Source: Verrucomicrobiota bacterium
GTDB taxonomy: Bacteria > Verrucomicrobiota > Verrucomicrobiia > Limisphaerales > AV2
Length of the DNA stretch: 7,386 nt
NCBI GenBank assembly: GCA_003219675.1
Contig: QHPW01000141.1
Location: 1 to 7,386, forward strand
Direction: 5' to 3'
Part shown: positions 6,273 to 7,386 of the stretch, piece after piece
Numbering within the stretch: position 1 is the first letter of the stretch
Layout: every line of letters starts with the position of its first letter
Position numbers and translations under genes: made by a program
Notes under the pieces: generated by a model
Seen by the model: the letters and a program-made list of their open reading frames with translations, nothing else
Databases searched by the model: none
What the model was told of the DNA's origin: nothing

Positions 6273-6977
6273 ATGAACATCATCGCGAATCTGTTCAAGT
6301 CTTCGCTCGGCAAAAAATACATCATGGCCGTCACCGGCGCCGCGTTGTTCCTGTTCGTTGTCGGCCATTTGCTGGGCAACCTCCAGATTTTTCTCGGCGC
6401 GGAAACCATCAACCGTTATGGCCACTTTCTGCAGGCCAACAAAGAAATCCTCTGGCCGGCGCGGCTGGGACTGCTCGCGGCGGTCGCGCTGCACATCTGG
6501 TCGGCGGTGAAACTTTCGGCGGAGAACAAGGAGGCGCGGCCCATGCCCTACGCGGACTGGAATCCGACCGTGGCCAGTTACGCGTCGCGAACCATGCTGA
6601 TGAGCGGCCTGATCGTCGCCGTGTTTGTGATTTATCATTTGCTTCACTTCACGGTGCAGGCGAAGTCGATCAATTTGACCGGCCAGGATTTTGTTGCGTT
6701 TCAGGATGCCAAAGGTCGGCATGACGTCTATCGCATGATGGTGACCGGCTTCTCGCGTCCGCTGGTCTCCGCTTTCTATATTCTGGCGATCGGGTTGCTT
6801 TGCCTGCACCTCAATCATGGCGCGGGCGCAATGTTCCAGTCCGTCGGGTGGAAGAACGATGTTTACGGACCGTCGTTGGATCGTTTCGCCAAAGCGGCGG
6901 CGTGGCTGATTTTTCTCGGTTACGTCTCCATTCCCATCGCGGTGCTGTTGGGCTACGGAAAGGAGGCGGTGAAATGA
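6273..6977 (+). CDS. sdhC: succinate dehydrogenase cytochrome b subunit (b558 type)
   Basis: A 234-residue membrane anchor of succinate:quinone oxidoreductase (complex II, citric acid cycle), which passes electrons from succinate to quinone, probably menaquinone. Five hydrophobic segments are visible at about 17-40, 62-80, 106-127, 162-183 and 206-227, the arrangement of the single-anchor di-heme type known from Bacillus and Wolinella. Histidines in the right helices (H32, H74, H122 or H125, H179 or H182) are the likely ligands of two b hemes. The N-terminal motif SSLGKKYIMAVTG and the length fit the b558 family. Met at 6273 is chosen because the family's N-terminus begins there; the open frame before it has no conserved feature. 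The Shine-Dalgarno site is weak. sdhA follows on the same strand after an inserted repeat. Confidence 0.92.
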   Translation: MNIIANLFKSSLGKKYIMAVTGAALFLFVVGHLLGNLQIFLGAETINRYGHFLQANKEILWPARLGLLAAVALHIWSAVKLSAENKEARPMPYADWNPTVASYASRTMLMSGLIVAVFVIYHLLHFTVQAKSINLTGQDFVAFQDAKGRHDVYRMMVTGFSRPLVSAFYILAIGLLCLHLNHGAGAMFQSVGWKNDVYGPSLDRFAKAAAWLIFLGYVSIPIAVLLGYGKEAVK

Positions 6978-7105
6978 AGCTCAAAGCCCAAAGGTCAAAG
7001 CTCAAGAGAAGCTCAACGCTTCAAACTTCAACGTGTTCGCGATCTGCGTTTGGTGTTTGGAGTTTGGAATTTCCCTTGAGCTTTGGGCTTTGGATTTTGA
7101 GCTTC
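6976..7105. repeat. low-complexity imperfect inverted repeat between sdhC and sdhA
   Basis: GAAGCTCAAA (6976-6985) is exactly complementary to TTTGAGCTTC (7096-7105). Within them, AAAGCCCAAAG near 6983-6993 pairs with CTTTGGGCTTT near 7081-7091 out of register, and TTCAAACTTCAA (7020-7031) opposes TTTGGAGTTTGG (7056-7067) imperfectly. The left half is built from CAAAG/CTCAAG-like words and the right half from their complements. It is visibly poorer in GC than the genes on both sides. The left end falls inside the sdhC stop codon. Similar CTCAAAGCTC/TTTGGAGTTTGG elements are, as I recall, dispersed between genes in Verrucomicrobiota. Confidence 0.75.
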
Positions 7106-7111
7106 GGGAGG
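7106..7111 (+). promoter_or_regulatory. Shine-Dalgarno site of sdhA
   Basis: GGGAGG lies 8 nt before the ATG at 7120, directly after the right end of the inserted repeat. It is the clearest ribosome-binding site in the window and fixes the sdhA start. It also means sdhA need not rely on ribosomes arriving from sdhC. Confidence 0.75.
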
Positions 7112-7119
7112 CGCTTGAC

Positions 7120-7386
7120 ATGACTCTCGACGCCCACATTCCTTCCGGACCGCTGACGCAAAAATGGGACAAGCATCGCTTTGAAATGAAGCTGGTCAAC
7201 CCGGCTAACAAACGCAAATTCGACCTCATCGTCGTCGGCTCCGGACTCGCGGGCGCTTCGGCCGCCGCGACCCTGGCCGAACTGGGCTATAACGTGAAGT
7301 GTTTTTGCTTCCAGGACAGCCCGCGCCGCGCCCACAGCATCGCCGCTCAGGGCGGCATCAACGCGGCGAAAAACTACAAGAACGAC
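7120..7386 (+). CDS. sdhA: succinate dehydrogenase flavoprotein subunit, N-terminal part
   Basis: The first 89 codons of the FAD-carrying subunit that oxidises succinate to fumarate at the inner face of the membrane; the gene runs off the right edge. The segment LVNPANKRKFDLIVVGSGLA leads into the dinucleotide-binding fold GSGLAG (residues 40-45). RRAHSIAAQGGINAAKN (69 onward) contains His72, the residue that carries covalently bound FAD in this family. The extended N-terminus with IPSGPLTQKWD resembles the Bacteroidota-type SdhA, which fits the di-heme SdhC before it. Family members are about 640 residues long, so most of the gene, including the substrate site, lies outside. sdhB is expected next. 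Confidence 0.95.
   Translation, partial: MTLDAHIPSGPLTQKWDKHRFEMKLVNPANKRKFDLIVVGSGLAGASAAATLAELGYNVKCFCFQDSPRRAHSIAAQGGINAAKNYKND

Noticed and set aside
6974..7123. Small frame whose ATG overlaps the sdhC stop (ATGA), which looks like translational coupling
   Set aside because: It lies wholly in the low-complexity repeat; the 49-residue product shows only repeat-derived words.
7002..7335. Minus-strand open frames opposite the start of sdhA
   Set aside because: The plus strand encodes an unmistakable SdhA N-terminus with its own Shine-Dalgarno site.

Overview
The window reads as a chromosomal piece of a GC-rich Gram-negative bacterium, most likely a member of the Verrucomicrobiota (Pedosphaera/Limisphaerales-like). 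Three things suggest this: a giant secreted LamG/LTD/CotH protein with a short C-terminal domain ending in FYRLKKP, a menaquinone-type sdhC-sdhA pair with a Bacteroidota-like SdhA N-terminus, and intergenic DNA packed with palindromic repeats. The assignment rests on recalled family resemblance, not on a search.

Layout: (1) Positions 1-402 carry no gene that I can support. They hold a chain of three long hairpin-forming inverted repeats (43-118, 175-249, 311-388), a minor hairpin (138-152) and a degenerate direct repeat (8-42 and 268-304). (2) Positions 403-5700, minus strand, are one 1765-residue secreted protein: signal peptide, a lamin-tail domain, a jelly-roll domain split by a LamG domain, an Ig-like linker, a CotH kinase-like domain, four more lamin-tail domains and a small C-terminal beta domain. 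(3) Positions 5701-6272 separate two divergent genes and hold a second mosaic of GC-rich palindromes, a short-leader promoter candidate for the giant gene and a sigma70-like candidate for sdhC. (4) Positions 6273-6977, plus strand, are sdhC. (5) Positions 6976-7105 are an AT-richer, low-complexity imperfect inverted repeat wedged between sdhC and sdhA. (6) From 7120 to the window edge, plus strand, lies the first 89 codons of sdhA, behind a clear Shine-Dalgarno site.

sdhC and sdhA belong to one respiratory complex (succinate:quinone oxidoreductase) and sdhB would be expected just beyond the right edge. The giant CotH/LTD protein is divergently transcribed and has no visible functional link to them. 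No CRISPR array, phage, toxin-antitoxin, defence or biosynthetic system is seen. The most unusual content is the domain layout of the giant protein and the repeats that fill all three non-coding stretches, including the inside of the sdh operon.
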